Shown: piece by piece, positions 26,841-35,307 of the stretch
Layout: every line of letters begins with the position of its first letter
Position numbering within the stretch: the stretch's first letter is position 1
Assembly (NCBI GenBank): GCA_963787645.1
Contig: CAWBDS010000010.1
Span: 186,001-250,000, forward strand
Source of the DNA: Palsa-504 sp963787645
GTDB taxonomy: Bacteria; Actinomycetota; Actinomycetes; Streptosporangiales; Streptosporangiaceae
Direction: 5' to 3'
Length of the DNA stretch: 64,000 bases
The notes under the pieces: model-generated
What the model saw: the letters and a program-made list of their open reading frames with translations, nothing else
What the model was told of the DNA's origin: nothing
Databases searched by the model: none
Translations under genes and position numbers: made by a program

Positions 26841-27296
26841 GCCGGGACCGAGCGCCCAGGCCCAGGGCCAGCACCGGCCAGGCCGCGACGGCCGTCACGC
26901 CGGCGGCGATGATCGAAGCCCGCAACGTGGTCAAGTCGTTCGGCCAGACGCCGGCCCTGCAGGGCCTGGTTCGGCCGGCTCGGCCTGGACGAGCTGGGGC
27001 ACCGGCGATCCGGCGAACTGTCCGGCGGCCAGGCGCAGCGGGTCGCGCTGGCCCGGGGCATGGTCACCGGGCCGCAGATCCTGTTCGCCGACGAACCGAC
27101 CGGCTCGCTGGACTCGGTATCAGGTGAGATGGTCATGACCCTGATGACCAGGACCGCCCGCGAGCAGGGCACCACGGTGATCCTGATCACCCACGACGCC
27201 CGGGTCGCCGCCTACGCCGACCGGGAAGTCATCGTCCGGGACGGCACGGTCAGCTCACTCACCGGGGCGGCCCCTTCTCCCGGGCAGGCACGGTGA
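26837..27296 (+). pseudogene. ABC exporter ATPase, internal deletion and frame change
   Basis: The start of a MacB/LolD-type ATPase (IEARNVVKSFGQTPALQG, from about 26909) breaks off near 26965. Then the sequence resumes in the next frame as FGRLGLDELGHRRSGELSGG, with signature LSGGQAQRVALARG, Walker B ILFADEPTGSLD and switch THDARVAAYADR to the stop at 27296. About 100 codons holding Walker A and the Q-loop are missing, so it cannot bind ATP normally. The TGA overlaps the GTG of the permease. Confidence 0.88.
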
Positions 27297-29619
27297 TCCG
27301 CCTCGGCCTGCGGCTGGCGGTCACCGGCGGCCGCCAGGCCGTGGTCCGCCTGATCATCGTGGCCATCGCGGCCGGGATCGGCGTCGGCCTGCTGCTGACC
27401 GTCGTCGCAGCCGTCAACGCCGTCAACACGCAGAACGACCGGTACGCCTGGCTGGACACGGCGACACCAGCGGCCTCTGGCCCGGGCTCCGCGGCCTCGG
27501 GCTCCGCGGCCTCGGGTACGGCGCCGGCCGCGACGGGCCGCGACCCGTTGTGGCTGCTGTTCACCCCCGACACCTTCGACGGGCAGAGCATCTACCGGGC
27601 CGACGTCGCCGCCACCGGCCCTGCCTCGCCGGTGCCGCCAGGAATCCCCCGCGACCCCGGGCCGGGCCAGTACGACATCTCTCCCCCGCTCAGCGCGCTG
27701 TTGCGCAGTGCCCCGGCGGGGGAACTGGCGGACCGTTACCCCGGGCATCAGGCGACCCTCATCGGCCAGGCGGGCCTGCCCTCCCCCGACTCGCTGGTCA
27801 TCATCGTGGGCCGCTCGGCCGCGCAGATGGCGCACCTGCCCGGCGCCGCGGAAGTGACCAGCCTCAACGCCACTCCGCCCAGCGGCTGTGGCAACGCCTG
27901 CCAGATCCGGGGCGGCCTCGGCCCGTCCGGCATCGACCTGATCCTTTCGGTGGTGGGGCTGGCGCTGCTGCTGCCGGTGCTGATCTTCATCGGCACCGCC
28001 ACCCGCCTGTCCGCGGCCCGCCGGGAGCAGCGGTTCGCCGCGATGCGCCTGGTGGGCGCCACGCCCAGGCAGATCTCGCTGATCGCGGCCGTGGAGTCCG
28101 CGGCGGCCTCGGCGGCCGGCGTGGCCCTCGGGTTCGGCCTGTTCTTCTTGCTGCGGATCCCGCTGGCCGGCATCCCGTTCACCGGCCAGACGTTCTTCCC
28201 CGGCGAGCTGTCGCTCAGCCTGCCCGACATCCTCGTGGTCGCGGTCGGCGTGCCGGCCGCCGCCGCCGTCGCGGCCCGGCTGGCGCTGCGGCGGGTGAAC
28301 ATCTCCCCGCTGGGCGTCACCCGCCGGGTGACCCCGCCGCCGCTGCGGGCCTGGCGGGTGCTCCCGCTGCTGGCCGGCCTGGCCGACCTCGGGTTCGTCG
28401 TCGTGCACGGCCTGCCCGCCAGCCCGGGCGCGCAGGTCCTGGTGTTCACACCCGGTTTCGCGCTGATCATGGTCGGCCTGGTCATCGCGGGGTCATGGCT
28501 GACCATGGCTGGCGCCCAGGTCATGGCCCGGCGGGCCTGCCGTCCCGGCACGCTGATCGCCTCACGCCGGCTGGCCGATGACCCGCGGGCCGCGTTCCGG
28601 GCCGTCAGCGGCCTGGTCCTGGCGCTGTTCATCTTCACCGTAGCCGCCGCGCTGCTCGCCACGCAGGACACCAAGCGGTCCTATGCCTATGGCGGCGGGG
28701 CGACCAGCAACACCTTCGTCGACCGGTTCTCGGATATCAGCGAGTCAAGCTCTGGCCACCAGATCGCGGTTAGCTCCGCGCCGCCTCCGTCCGCAACGGT
28801 GCTGACCCAGCTGCGGCAGGTCCCTGGCGTCCAGGGCATCGTCGAGGTCCGAGCTGCCCCGAAGCTGAGCATTACCAGCTTCTACCTGCAGATCTCGGAC
28901 ATCCCGGCGGGATTGGTGTCGTGCGCCCAGCTCGCGAGCGATCCCGGCCTCGGCCGCTGCCCGGCGGGGGCGGCAGCGGTGAAGGTCGCCGCCTCGCTCC
29001 TCGAGATCGGCCGCGACAGCCTGGCCGGCTTCACCTGGCCCGCCGCGGATGTCTCCGAGCAGCGGCTGGACAGCCTCCCGCTGTCCAGCCTGGAGGTGAC
29101 CACGAACGGGTCGCAGGCCACGGTCGAGCAGGCCAGGACAATTCTGGAGAACGCCTACCCGACCGGGACCGGCTCGCCGCCACCGCGCACACTCGCCGAG
29201 TACTCCGGGGTCAGCAACGCGGCGAACAACGCCTACCAGCAGCTCGCCGACGTGGTGATCTTGACCAGCCTGACCGTGGCTGGCTGCACCCTGGCGACCG
29301 GCGTGGCAGGCAGCATCGCCGACGCAAGCGCCCGTTCAGCCTGCTGCGGCTCACCGGAGCCCGGCTCGGCATGCTGCGCCGCGTGGTCGTCCTGGAAAGC
29401 GCGGTACCGCTGCTCGTGGTCGCGGCGGTCGCGATCGGTATCGGTTTCGGCGCCTCGGCCATGTACGCGGTCACCGAGATGCATCTGGCCCTGGTCGCGC
29501 CGGGCGCCGCTTACTTCGTCCTGACCGCGGCCGGGCTAGTGCTGGCCCTGGCCCTGATCGCGGCCACGTTCCCGCTGCTGCGCCGGATCACCGGCCCGGA
29601 GACCGCCAGAAGCGAGTGA
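27293..29619 (+). pseudogene. FtsX/MacB-type ABC permease, 1-base frameshift near the 3' end
   Basis: Reading from GTG 27293, the frame codes for a long FtsX-type permease (first membrane segment about 20-45, large outside domain, then LPVLIFIGTATRLSAARREQ and ERRFAAMRLVG-type FtsX helices) up to about 29320. From there the homologous end (KRPFSLLRLTGARLGMLRRV plus three membrane segments, ending at TGA 29619) is in the minus-one frame. Inserting one C near 29319 would restore it. Either a real mutation or a sequencing error; the broken ATPase beside it favours real decay. Confidence 0.82.
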
Positions 29620-29670
29620 TCCGCTAGGTCAAGCGCTGGCGCCAGCCTGCTCTGAAGACGAAAGGAAAGG

Positions 29671-31056
29671 GTGTTCCCGGCGATGAACCGCGGCCTGACC
29701 GTTCGGGTAGGAGTCGACGATCCCGCGGCAGCGCCGTTGCCGCGGCCGACCGTCACGGGTTTCGCGGAGCTGTTCCGGCGTCCGGCATCGCGGTCGGCGC
29801 GGGCCGTGCTGGTGGCGGTGAACCTGGCCGCGATCGCGGCCTTCCTGCTGTCCTACTCGCGGCACGGGGTGGGCTTCGGCCCGTACCGGATCGATCTGGG
29901 CGTCTACCGCATCGGCGGGCGGACCTGGTGGCACGGAGGGGACCTGTACGGGCAGGTCCTGGCCATCGATGGGCTGCGACTGCCGTTCACCTACCCGCCG
30001 ATCGCGGCGGTCGTGCTGGTGCCGCTGGCGCTGCTGCCGGTGGCCGTGGCAGGCACGGTCCTGACCGTGGGCAGCGCCGCGCTCCTCGCCCTGGTCCTAG
30101 GAGTGTTCCTGCGCCGCCTGACCGGGTCACGGGCGGGTTCGCTGTGGGCGGCGGGCTGGCTGTTGCCGGCGGCGCTGCTGCTCGAGCCGGTGCGCAGCAC
30201 GCTGGCCTACGGACAGATCAACATCGTGCTGATGGCCCTGGTGACGCTGGACTGCCTGACCGCCGAACCGCGCTGGCCGCGCGGCGTGCTGACCGGCATG
30301 GCCGCTGCGGTGAAGCTGACTCCAGCGGCGTTCGTGCTGTTCTTCCTGCTCCGCCGTGACTACCGGGCCGCGGCCGCGGCGGCCGGGTCCTTCGCCGTGA
30401 TCACCGCGGCCGGGTTCGCGCTGGCCGGGCATGACTCGGCGCGCTACTGGACCGCGATCGTCTTCCAGACCGGCCGGATCGGCGGTCCCGCCACGGCTGC
30501 CAACCAGTGCATCCAGGCGGTCCTGGCCCGCGCCGGGCTCGACCTTCACGCCCGGCCCGGCATGGCCGCCTGGCTGCTGCTATCGGCGGTCGTCGTAGCG
30601 GCCGCGGGCCGGGGCATGCGGCATGCGTTCGCGGCCCGGCAGGACTGCCTGGCGCTGACCCTCAACGCCTTTGCCGCCCTGCTCATCTCGCCGGTGTCCT
30701 GGTCGCACCACTGGGTATGGTGCGTGCCGGGCCTGCTCACCCTCGCCGACCTCGCCCGCCGCCAGCAGAGCCGCCAGCACCGTCGGCTGGCCGTGGCGGC
30801 CGCGGCCGGCGGCCTGGTCCTGTTCGCCGCCGGACCGCAATGGTGGCTCGGGAAGTACGCCGGGCCGACTCTGAGGTGGGCGCCCTGGCAGCAGGCCATC
30901 GGGAGTTGCTACGTCTGGTTCGCCGCCCTCGTCCTGCTAATGGCCGCGTGCGGCCAGCTCACCCGCCACCGAGGACAGCCCGTGATTCCGGCCGCTCGGA
31001 GTTGGAAGCAGAGCGGCGATTGGTTAAGATACATCGCGTTCACCTGTCGAATCTGA
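29671..31056 (+). CDS. GT87 (DUF2029) membrane mannosyltransferase-like protein
   Basis: 461 residues from GTG 29671 (ATG 29683, 12 bases after AAAGGAAAGG, may be the true start). About ten membrane segments. GT87 features: GPYRIDLGVYRIGGRTWWHG with the catalytic-type Asp after helix 1, LPFTYPPIAAVVLVPLALLP, QINIVLMALVTLDC, GMAAAVKLTPAAFVLFFLLR and SPVSWSHHWVWCVPGLL. These enzymes use polyprenyl-phosphomannose to extend lipoglycans or glycans outside the membrane in actinomycetes. Confidence 0.88.
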   Translation: MFPAMNRGLTVRVGVDDPAAAPLPRPTVTGFAELFRRPASRSARAVLVAVNLAAIAAFLLSYSRHGVGFGPYRIDLGVYRIGGRTWWHGGDLYGQVLAIDGLRLPFTYPPIAAVVLVPLALLPVAVAGTVLTVGSAALLALVLGVFLRRLTGSRAGSLWAAGWLLPAALLLEPVRSTLAYGQINIVLMALVTLDCLTAEPRWPRGVLTGMAAAVKLTPAAFVLFFLLRRDYRAAAAAAGSFAVITAAGFALAGHDSARYWTAIVFQTGRIGGPATAANQCIQAVLARAGLDLHARPGMAAWLLLSAVVVAAAGRGMRHAFAARQDCLALTLNAFAALLISPVSWSHHWVWCVPGLLTLADLARRQQSRQHRRLAVAAAAGGLVLFAAGPQWWLGKYAGPTLRWAPWQQAIGSCYVWFAALVLLMAACGQLTRHRGQPVIPAARSWKQSGDWLRYIAFTCRI

Positions 31057-31066
31057 AGGGAACACG

Positions 31067-31681
31067 ATGGACACGAAGGACGGGGGTCCGGAGACCAGTC
31101 CCGCGGTGCGGGCTTCGGATCGTGAGCGGGACGCGGTGGTGCAGCGAGTCCAGCAGGCGTTCGCCGAGGGGCGGCTGGACGATACCGAGTTCGACGAGCG
31201 GATGCGGGCGGCGCTGACCGCGCGCACCCACGCCGACCTCGACGTGCTGCTCGCGGACCTGCCCGCCGAGACCTCGGCGCCGGGTCCGGCCCCCGCGGCC
31301 GCGGGCCGGGGACCGGGGCGGCTGGCGATCGCGCTGAAGAGTTCGGTCCGCCGGGGCGGCCGCTGGCGGGTGCCCGAGAAGTACACCGCGGTCGTGTACA
31401 AGGGCAGCGGCTGGCTGGACCTGCGGGCCGCCGAGCTCAGCGGCCCGGTCACCACGTTCCTCGCCGTGGCCTACAAGTCCGACGTCACGATTCTGGTGCC
31501 GCCCGGCCTGCGGGTCGAGATGACGGGTTTCGGGGTCACCCAGGGCGCGGACGAGGACGAGGACGACCCCGGCTACCGGCTGTCGGCCGACGCCCCGGTG
31601 ATCCAGGTGCGCGGCGTGGCCTACAAGGGCACGGTAGAGATCACCACCCGGCCGCCGGAGCGCCGCGCGCTGCGCCGGTAA
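31067..31681 (+). CDS. DUF1707 domain protein with LiaF-like C-terminus
   Basis: 204 residues. The DUF1707 block is at about 15-70: VRASDRERDAVVQRVQQAFA, GRLDDTEFDERMRAALTART and ADLDVLLADLP. The C-terminal half (VAYKSDVTILVPPGLRVEMT, RGVAYKGTVEITTR) resembles the beta-rich domain of cell-wall-active antibiotic response proteins. A linker of Pro/Ala separates them. No membrane segment is seen. Role unknown, possibly envelope-stress related. Confidence 0.85.
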   Translation: MDTKDGGPETSPAVRASDRERDAVVQRVQQAFAEGRLDDTEFDERMRAALTARTHADLDVLLADLPAETSAPGPAPAAAGRGPGRLAIALKSSVRRGGRWRVPEKYTAVVYKGSGWLDLRAAELSGPVTTFLAVAYKSDVTILVPPGLRVEMTGFGVTQGADEDEDDPGYRLSADAPVIQVRGVAYKGTVEITTRPPERRALRR

Positions 31682-31693
31682 CCCCGGCGCGGG

Positions 31694-31942
31694 TCAGCAC
31701 AGCCAGGGACCGGCCTGGCGGCACCCGATGTCGTGCGGCGGCTCGTAGAACGTGGCGTCCCAGAGATCGGCGTGGCAGGTCTGGCAGGACACCAGCAGGT
31801 GCCCCATGCCGCGCCCGCGCTCGGCTCCTTCCTGCGCCGCCGCGCAGATACAGGGTTTCCAGCCGACCCGCGCCTGGCCCGGCCACAGCCGGTGACCGAA
31901 CGGGCAGCATTCCGGCTTGTGCTCGAAAAGGGAGACCGGCAT
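31694..31942 (-). CDS. Small cysteine/histidine-rich protein
   Basis: 82 residues from ATG 31942. Contains PECCPFGH, KPCICAAA, LVSCQTCHADLW and a C-terminal DIGCRQAGPWLC: eight cysteines with nearby histidines, so metal binding is likely. The phrase FYEPPHDIGC and the GRGMGHL segment look conserved rather than random, and codon use is normal for the region. I know similar short actinobacterial hypothetical proteins but no function. Confidence 0.7.
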   Translation of the reverse strand: MPVSLFEHKPECCPFGHRLWPGQARVGWKPCICAAAQEGAERGRGMGHLLVSCQTCHADLWDATFYEPPHDIGCRQAGPWLC

Positions 31943-31993
31943 GAAACGATCATGCCAGTTTTGCTGGTGTCGGCGCTAGTTCGAAGAAATAAT

Positions 31994-32006
31994 CTAACCA
32001 GGTTAG
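31994..32006. promoter_or_regulatory. Inverted repeat CTAACC A GGTTAG in a divergent promoter region
   Basis: Perfect 6+6 palindrome with a one-base spacer in an AT-rich patch (GAAATAATCTAACC), between the divergent small Cys-rich gene (start 31942) and the ECF41 sigma gene (start 32058). The position suits an operator or autoregulatory site for one of the two. Confidence 0.4.
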
Positions 32007-32057
32007 GGCCGGGTGACCGCGCTGTGTTACCTCGGCGCGGTCGGGTTCGTCGGTGGT

Positions 32058-32969
32058 ATGACCGATGGCGAAGGGAAGGACGTGACGGTGGCCGATCAGC
32101 AGCTGCTGGCCCAGCGGTTCGAGGAGCAGCGCCCGCACCTGCGCGCGGTGGCGTACCGGATGCTCGGCTCGCTGGCCGAGGCGGACGACGCCGTCCAGGA
32201 GGCCTGGCTGCGGCTCAGCCGCACCGATGCCGACGACGTGCTCAACCTGGCCGCCTGGCTGACCACGGTCACCGGGCGGATCTGCCTGGACATGCTCCGC
32301 TCGCGCACGGCCCGCCGGGAAGAGCCGCTGGACGTGCGCCTGCCCGACCCGGTCATCAGCTACGAGGACCAGAGCGATCCCGAGCATGAGGCACTGACCG
32401 CGGACGCCGTCGGGCTGGCTCTGCTGGTGGTGCTGGAGACGCTGACCCCGGCCGAACGCCTGGCCTTCGTCCTGCACGACCTGTTCGCAGTGCCGTTCAC
32501 CGAGATCGGGCGGATCTTGGGCCGGACCCCGGACGCGGCCAAGATGCTGGCCAGCCGGGCCCGGCGCCGGGTCCGGTCCGGCTCGCCGGAGCCCGACGCC
32601 GATCCGCGCCGCCAGCGCGAGATCGTCGAGGCGTTCCTGGCCGCGGCCCGGGCCGGGGACTTCGGCGCGCTAGTCGAGCTGCTGGATCCCGACGTCGTGC
32701 TGCGGGCCGACATGGGGGCGGCGGGCCCGGCCGACCTCACCCCGCTCGTGGTGGGCGCCGCGGCCGTGGCCGGGCGTGCGCTGCTGTTCTCCCAGCCCGG
32801 AGGGTCCTCGGAGCACGCGCTGGTCAACGGCGCGGCGGGCGTGGTCACCCGGCGAAACGGCAGGCTGGCGGCGGTGCTCGGGTTCACGATCGTGCACGAC
32901 AAGGTCGTCGCGATCGACGTGCTGGCTGATCCGGAGCGGCTGAGCCAGCTCGACGGCGTGGCAGGATAG
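32058..32969 (+). CDS. ECF41-type RNA polymerase sigma factor with SnoaL-like C-terminal domain
   Basis: 303 residues from ATG 32058. Region 2: FEEQRPHLRAVAYRMLGSLA and EADDAVQEAWLRLSR. Region 4: LTPAERLAFVLHDLFAVPFT and GRTPDAAKMLASRARRRVR. A SnoaL/NTF2-like domain of about 110 residues follows (VEAFLAAARAGDFGALVELL; ending DVLADPERLSQLDG), as in ECF41 (SigJ-like) factors where it replaces an anti-sigma factor. A LPDPV linker stands for the group's WLPEP-type motif. The DUF664 gene begins 5 bases later. Confidence 0.92.
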   Translation: MTDGEGKDVTVADQQLLAQRFEEQRPHLRAVAYRMLGSLAEADDAVQEAWLRLSRTDADDVLNLAAWLTTVTGRICLDMLRSRTARREEPLDVRLPDPVISYEDQSDPEHEALTADAVGLALLVVLETLTPAERLAFVLHDLFAVPFTEIGRILGRTPDAAKMLASRARRRVRSGSPEPDADPRRQREIVEAFLAAARAGDFGALVELLDPDVVLRADMGAAGPADLTPLVVGAAAVAGRALLFSQPGGSSEHALVNGAAGVVTRRNGRLAAVLGFTIVHDKVVAIDVLADPERLSQLDGVAG

Positions 32970-32974
32970 TCGGC

Positions 32975-33484
32975 GTGACATGGAAAGCCCCAGACGTAGT
33001 GCGTCCCGGCGGGCCGACGGCCGGCCCCGAGCGCCCGATGCTGCAGGCGGTCCTGGACTGGCACCGGGCCACACTGCTGTACAAGTGCGCCGGCCTGACC
33101 GGTGAGCAGCTCGCCGAGCGGACCGTACCGCCGTCGGATCTGTCCTTGCTCGGGCTGGTGCGCCACATGACCAAGGTGGAGCGCACCTGGTTCCGCCAGC
33201 GGTTCGCGGGCGAGCCGGTCGACAACCCGTTCGGGGACGACAAGAGTACCGATTTCGAGCGGACCGACCCGGATCGGGCCGCGGCCGACTACGCCCGGCT
33301 GACCGAGGAGTTCAAGCTGGCCGACGCGGCCGTGGCCAACGCGTCACTGGACGACACGTTCACCCACCGCGGCGAGGTCATGTCGCTGCGGCTCATCTAC
33401 CTGCACATGATCGAGGAGTACGCCCGCCATGTGGGCCACGCCGACCTGCTGCGTGAGCGCATCGACGGCGCCACCGGCGAGTAA
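32975..33484 (+). CDS. DinB-like DUF664 protein
   Basis: 169 residues from GTG 32975. DUF664 (DinB/mycothiol-transferase fold): LDWHRATLLYKCAGLTGEQL, LSLLGLVRHMTKVERTWFRQ and YLHMIEEYARHVGHADLLRE, which carry the three metal-coordinating histidines of the four-helix bundle. Such proteins may use mycothiol. It is tightly linked to the ECF41 sigma gene and is probably cotranscribed with it. Confidence 0.9.
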   Translation: MTWKAPDVVRPGGPTAGPERPMLQAVLDWHRATLLYKCAGLTGEQLAERTVPPSDLSLLGLVRHMTKVERTWFRQRFAGEPVDNPFGDDKSTDFERTDPDRAAADYARLTEEFKLADAAVANASLDDTFTHRGEVMSLRLIYLHMIEEYARHVGHADLLRERIDGATGE

Positions 33485-33492
33485 CTTGTCGC

Positions 33493-34728
33493 TCACCAGG
33501 CGCCCCAGACGGCGCCCATGGAGGTGTAGGGCGGCAAGGGCGTGAAGCGCCCGAGATCAAGGTCCAGCCAGCCGAACTGGAGGCCCTGAACGAGGGCGTA
33601 CCGGCCGGTCGAGTCGAGTGACTGCACCTGGACGATTTCAGTCAGGTAACCCAAAGTGTTCGGAGGATAGCGTGTGGTCACGGTGTACAGTACACGGACC
33701 AGCCCGCTGCCCGCCGTCGGCACCTCGGCGATCTGCGCGGTCACGGCGCCGCGGTTACGGCCGGACGGAACGTTTCGGTAGATGGCCACAAGCACGTCGC
33801 GCCCGTCGGGAGTGATCAGCACGCTTGAGATGGTGCCGCTGACCGCCTTCGGCGCGACGATCATCCGGGAGTCCATCAGGTTGTCGCCGGGCGTAGCCGT
33901 GTCGAGCAGCCGCACTCCCTCCATCGTCATTTTGTCGTTGGTCAGGCTCTGGCTGCGCAGCCAGGCGAACGCGATCATCCGGTTGCCGTCCGCCCAGGAC
34001 GGCGGGCCCGGATCGTAGTAGTGGCCCTGCTGCGTGGCGGCGGTCCAGCTCCGGACCTTGCCGGTGGCCAGGTTGATGACCTCGATCTTGCCGGCCGACG
34101 GACCGTTCTGGCGATCCTGGCTGTCGATCGAGGACACCGCGAGAAGGGTGCCGTCCGGGGAGAGCGCGATGCCCTCGACGAACTCGGACATCGGTACCGG
34201 ATAGGACAGCAGTTCGGTCAGGTGTCCCGGCTTGCCGTCCGCCGAGATGGGCAGCCGGAAGAAGCGGTATTCCTGGTTACCCGTCGCCTTGGTGGCCCTG
34301 GGATCAGGTTCGTAGGTGCCGATGATGAAGGAACGGTCGTCCGGGACGGCGGTTACGGTCACCGGGGCAGGGAAGTCATTGGTCACGATCTTGACCGTGC
34401 CGGTTGTCCGCCCGGTGGCCGAGGCCCGGATCACCGCTTCGGTCACATCCATACCCTGAAACTTCTGGTCCGCGACGTAGTTAAACGTGAGGTAGTAGCG
34501 CGGTATGGCAGCCGGGCCCGTCGCCGCTGGCTGGACAGGCTTGAGCCCGGCCACCAGCACTGCGGCCACGGCGATGGCTATGACCGCGACGGCGGCGGCG
34601 ACCGGGATCAAACGGCGGTGCCAGCGGCGCCCGGGGACGGGGACCCGCAGCAAGCGGAGCTGTCCCGGCTGGACGGTATCCGCGACGCGCTTGAACTCGT
34701 CACTCAGCAGGTCTTCGATGGGCGGCAT
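33493..34728 (-). CDS. Membrane-anchored beta-propeller-like protein, partner of the SigE-type sigma
   Basis: 411 residues. A short cytosolic N-terminus (PPIEDLLSDEFKRVADTVQP) precedes one membrane segment (about 40-62). The outside part looks like WD40/TolB-type repeats (EGIALSPDGTLLAVSS, SVLITPDGRDVLVAIY). It begins 3 bases after the sigma gene stop. This layout (cytosolic stub, one membrane pass, outer sensor domain) fits an anti-sigma-like partner, but no zinc anti-sigma motif is visible. Confidence 0.7.
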   Translation of the reverse strand: MPPIEDLLSDEFKRVADTVQPGQLRLLRVPVPGRRWHRRLIPVAAAVAVIAIAVAAVLVAGLKPVQPAATGPAAIPRYYLTFNYVADQKFQGMDVTEAVIRASATGRTTGTVKIVTNDFPAPVTVTAVPDDRSFIIGTYEPDPRATKATGNQEYRFFRLPISADGKPGHLTELLSYPVPMSEFVEGIALSPDGTLLAVSSIDSQDRQNGPSAGKIEVINLATGKVRSWTAATQQGHYYDPGPPSWADGNRMIAFAWLRSQSLTNDKMTMEGVRLLDTATPGDNLMDSRMIVAPKAVSGTISSVLITPDGRDVLVAIYRNVPSGRNRGAVTAQIAEVPTAGSGLVRVLYTVTTRYPPNTLGYLTEIVQVQSLDSTGRYALVQGLQFGWLDLDLGRFTPLPPYTSMGAVWGAW

Positions 34729-34731
34729 GCC

Positions 34732-35304
34732 TCACTGCTCCTTCGGCAGGGCGCGGGCCAGTGCATCCAGGCCGCGCGAGGCGGTGGACCGGACAGCACC
34801 TTCGCTGATGCGCAGCGTGGCCGCCGTGTCGGCCACGCTCATGTCCAGGTAGTAGCGGAGGGCGACGACCTCGCGCTGGCGGCGGGGCAGCGAGCGGAAC
34901 GCGTCGATGAGCACGGTGCGCTGCTCGAAGGCGACCGCGGCGTCGGTCCCGTACGGCGCCGGCCCGGCAATCCGGCCCGCATGCCGGCGGGCGACCAGAC
35001 GCCGGCGCTGTACTGACCGGCAGCCGTTCAGCACCGCGGACCGCGCGTAGTCCAGGGCACTGGACTGCTGGCGCAGCGTGCGCCAGCGGCGGTGCAGTTG
35101 CTCGAAGGCGTCCTGGACCACATCCTCGGCGGTGGCCTGGTCGCCGACCATGATCACCGCGAGCCGGACCAGGACCAGGTGGTGCTCGGTGAACAACTCG
35201 GTCACCGAGCGCGCGGAATCCCCCGACCCGGACGTGGCGGACGGCGCGCGCCGGTCGAGCGGCGTGCCTGGACTGCGTATGACGTCCGCCGAGTTGGTGT
35301 CCAC
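34732..35304 (-). CDS. SigE-family ECF sigma factor
   Basis: 190 residues. Region 2: FTEHHLVLVRLAVIMVGDQA followed by TAEDVVQDAFEQLHRRW; region 4: LPRRQREVVALRYYLDMSVA and LRISEGAVRSTASRGLDALA. This is the SigE-family pattern abundant in actinomycetes. The N-terminal 30 residues are a low-complexity extension. The membrane protein gene follows almost immediately, so the two likely form a sigma/regulator pair. Confidence 0.9.
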   Translation of the reverse strand: MDTNSADVIRSPGTPLDRRAPSATSGSGDSARSVTELFTEHHLVLVRLAVIMVGDQATAEDVVQDAFEQLHRRWRTLRQQSSALDYARSAVLNGCRSVQRRRLVARRHAGRIAGPAPYGTDAAVAFEQRTVLIDAFRSLPRRQREVVALRYYLDMSVADTAATLRISEGAVRSTASRGLDALARALPKEQ

Positions 35305-35307
35305 GTA

